From: Chara braunii
Taxonomy: Eukaryota > Streptophyta > Charophyceae > Charales > Characeae
Direction of reading: 5' to 3'
Assembly (NCBI GenBank): GCA_003427395.1
Contig: BFEA01000003.1
Coordinates: 6,160,769 to 6,192,437, forward strand
DNA length: 31,669 nt
Numbering within the stretch: position 1 is the first letter of the stretch; every line of letters starts with the position of its first letter. The notes beneath the pieces are model-generated. The model did no database searches. It saw only the letters and a list, made by a program, of their open reading frames with translations, and had not been told where the DNA came from. A program made the translations under genes and the position numbers. This document shows, piece after piece, positions 29,624 to 31,669 of the stretch.

Positions 29624-29815
29624 TTATGAATTATTGTTTGAATAATAGATGGGGAGATAAGGAGGAAGAGCTGGTTGGTGAGAGAAGGGGGGATTGTCAG
29701 CGGCGTCGTACCCCAGTTCATGAACGGGTGTGTCTGTGACCAGACCCCGATCACCATACACGGAAATCTTGCCCGGCGGCCTACGGCGGGCAGTCGCGGC
29801 AGTCACGGGGAGCAA
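29624..29815 (-). CDS. Possible first exon, unknown
   Basis: A 63-codon minus-strand frame: MLPVTAATARRRPPGKISVY then GDRGLVTDTPVHELGYDAAD, a basic start followed by a mixed segment, ending in a Pro/Tyr/Asn-rich tail before an AT-rich ATTATTATG stretch. The basic Ala/Arg start could be an organelle-targeting peptide. It lies upstream of and in the same direction as the candidate exon at 29358-29434, so they might belong together; splice sites are not settled. Confidence 0.25.
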   Translation of the reverse strand: MLPVTAATARRRPPGKISVYGDRGLVTDTPVHELGYDAADNPPFSHQPALPPYLPIYYSNNNS

Positions 29816-30043
29816 GATGGATTTTTTCTTTGTGAGGGGGGAAGGGTTGAGGAGGGTATTTTTGTTTTTGCAGTTGTGTTGTATAGGGGTCCGACTACAT
29901 GCCCGTAATTGTTTTATTTTCTTTTGGTAACGGAATTACAAGTTTTTTGGATTATTATTTTTTTATTAAAAAAAATGCCAGGCGCGTTCTGTTAGCTTAC
30001 AATTCACTATTCAATTATGGAAAATTTGGTCGTTTTCTTTTTG

Positions 30044-30324
30044 GGCCCGTTCCGGCCCCGCGGTAAGGTGCAGTAATTCCTGACACCCTCGACATCCCGT
30101 ACTAAGGAACTACTATGCCAGCCTCAACCTTATGCCAACCTCAACCTTATGCCAGCCTCAACCTTATGCTACGTACTAGGAGGATAGCCAACCCCGAGTC
30201 ATGTGTGTATTGCAGTGTTCTATTGTGTTGATGGTAGAGAGTTGGGAATCCTCCATTCCATCGTATATCTGTGGAGCCCGTTTGAGCCCTGCAGTAAGGT
30301 GCTATCTCTGGACACCCCCGACTA
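30044..30324 (+). repeat. Short repeats: 49-bp direct pair and 17-bp tandem
   Basis: A segment GGCCCGT..GCGGTAAGGTGC..GACACCCTCGAC (30043-30092) recurs diverged as GAGCCCGT..GCAGTAAGGTGC..GACACCCCCGAC (30274-30324). Between them lie 3.3 copies of a 17-bp unit TATGCCAGCCTCAACCT (30114-30170) with one variant base. No coding signal. Confidence 0.75.
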
Positions 30325-30335
30325 TGTAACCGGGT

Positions 30336-30455
30336 GAACGCGCGTTCACGATCAAACGTGCGCATTCATACCCCCCGGGGCCGCGTTCATTCACGTTCAA
30401 ACGCGCTGCGCGCCACGTGGTGCGAAAAAACTGAACACGACCCCGGGGGGCGCGC
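30336..30455. repeat. GC-rich palindrome cluster
   Basis: GAACGCGCGTTC (30336-30347) is a perfect palindrome. Nearby, ACCCCCCGGGGCCGCGTTCA (30370-30389) pairs imperfectly with TGAACACGACCCCGGGGGGC (30432-30451). CGCGCGCGCGCG follows. The GC content is much above the neighbours. Confidence 0.7.
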
Positions 30456-30576
30456 GCGCGCGTTACGGACTACGAGGTGGTGGGCCTCGTTCTACAAACC
30501 CCAAAACTGCAAAAAAAAAAAAAAAACAGAGGCCTACCCCCTCTACCGCATCACCCCCGCCATATGTGAAAATTCC

Positions 30577-31433
30577 TTTTTTTTTTTTTTTTTGGAGTGG
30601 GTGGGGGAATCCCCCTAACGCCGCTCAGACAGCCCATGCAGGCTATGTGAAGGGTCCGCGCAGCCATGTAGCGCAGACCCCCCACCAAAATCAAGCAGGC
30701 GGTGAATATGAAGTAGGGAGCTAGCTGGCCGAATATATACTCAAGATTCGACTTGAGGTCTGTGTTTTAGCAGTTATGGGTTGCTCACGTAGCTAGGGCC
30801 TATTGGTCTCTGCACGTGACTCTTAGGGTTTGGCTGCACTACTCACCAAATGTGCAAAACTAGAATGAATCTTCTGCAGAACATGGAATAATACGCCGCC
30901 ATATGTGTTTGTCTTTTCTGCATGTGGTGAGTAGAGGCCCTTAAGGCCACTGCACGTATTCCTAGGAAAAGAAAAACGAGAAATTTCTCGTTTTAAATTT
31001 TTCTTGTTTTTGTTTTTTCTTGTTTTTCTTTTTTTCTCGCTTTTCTTTTCTTACGAATATGTGCAGTGGCCCTAAGGGCCTCTACTCACCACATGCACAA
31101 AAGACAAAACATCTGGCGGCGTATTATTCCATGTTCTGCAGAAGATTCATTCTAGTTTTGCACATTTGGTTAGTGCAGCCAAGCCTTAAAAGTCGCGTGC
31201 AGAGACCAACAGGCCCTAGCTACGTGAGCAACCCATAACTGCTGAAACACAGACCTCAAGTCCAATCTTGAGTATATATTCCGCCAGCTAGTTCCCTATT
31301 TCATATTCACCGCCTGCTTGTTTAGTGGGGGTGGTCTGCGCTACATGGCTGCGCGGACCCTTCAAATAGCCTGCATGGGTTGTCTGAGCGGTGTTAGGGG
31401 GATTCCCCCACCCCCTCGAAAAAAAAAAAAAAA
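30577..31433. repeat. 857-bp near-perfect inverted repeat
   Basis: The left arm (30577-about 30983) starts with T16 then GGAGTGGGTGGGGGAATCCC; the right arm (about 31029-31433) ends with its reverse complement and A15. Arms of about 405 bp match nearly throughout, for example AGCCTGCATGGG, CATGTAGCGCAGACC, AGGTCTGTGTTT, TCTTCTGCAGAACATGGAAT and GTGGTGAGTAGAGGCCCT, with scattered substitutions and a T-rich spacer of about 45 nt. No coding frame. Compatible with a foldback/MITE element or with two poly-A-tailed copies head to head. Confidence 0.9.
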
Positions 31434-31631
31434 GGGTAACTTCGGCCCGGTAAACGAAAACAGTTTGTAATTGCACTTCAGGCAATCCCGCGAATACAAC
31501 ACACCCCCACGCGACCCCACCGGACCCGAAAGGTAGGTCATATACATTCACCATTACCGACCCTTTTGCCTCAAATGCAATTACAAACTCAAACCCTGAC
31601 TGTGCCGTAGTTTTCTCAAAAAAAAAGGACC

Positions 31632-31669
31632 TTTCACACACACACACACATACACACACGTACACACAC
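31632..31669. repeat. (CA)n microsatellite at window end
   Basis: CA repeats with ATA and ACG interruptions running off the right edge. The preceding 200 bp (31434-31631) hold no supported gene. Confidence 0.95.

Overview
The window is nuclear DNA from a large, repeat-rich eukaryotic genome, not bacterial or organellar. It has long CA and AATC/GATT microsatellites, many poly-A/poly-T runs, GT..AG introns, and decayed copies of several retroelement classes. Plant-type features (LINE with an HLF..CP finger, telo-box-like AAACCCTA, SINE-like A-rich units) and an ORF1 family that I remember from the charophyte alga Chara braunii make a streptophyte alga (Chara-like) my best guess. That rests on recall, not on a search. 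I see no confidently intact protein-coding gene.

Layout. 1-935: CA array followed by an AATC array. 936-6700: unassigned DNA with a few possible exons, degenerate tandem repeats, A-rich SINE-like units, a fresh 101-bp duplication and several hairpins. 6887-7812 (minus): 3' part of a LINE ORF2. 7813-15813 (minus): the centre of interest, an about 8-kb decayed retroelement bounded by two alignable direct repeats of about 800 bp (15006-15813 upstream, 7813-8613 downstream). Between them, in minus-strand order, lie a CCHC/coiled-coil/acidic-tail ORF1 with an intron, a GIY-YIG endonuclease, a basic/Cys linker, and a reverse transcriptase with SFDVKEFF and VDD motifs. This order (GIY-YIG before RT), the LPKHKD motif, and a hammerhead-ribozyme-like core in both repeats point to a Penelope-like element of the permuted Naiad/Chlamys type, carrying an extra gag-like ORF1. 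A 721-bp assembly gap and a composite T/GATT/CA satellite lie inside it.

15814-21300: no clear gene; a 123-bp tandem repeat (17041-17590), weak plus-strand exon candidates (17597-18951, 20040-20840) and a striking array of about 150-bp hairpin units (19150-19715). 21340-21600 (minus): tRNA-like SINE. 22060-24850 (minus): broken Ty3/gypsy-like gag with a CCHC knuckle. 24850-28390: AT-rich DNA, a polypurine tract and a possible 920-bp TIR element (26805-27724). 28395-28705: a probable small hAT MITE with GTAC clusters. 29358-29815: weak minus-strand exons. 30000-31433: short tandem repeats, GC palindromes and an 857-bp near-perfect inverted repeat; the window ends in another CA array.

The proteins recognised belong to selfish elements rather than to a cellular pathway. 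Almost all carry in-frame stops or frameshifts, so this is an old, nested repeat landscape.
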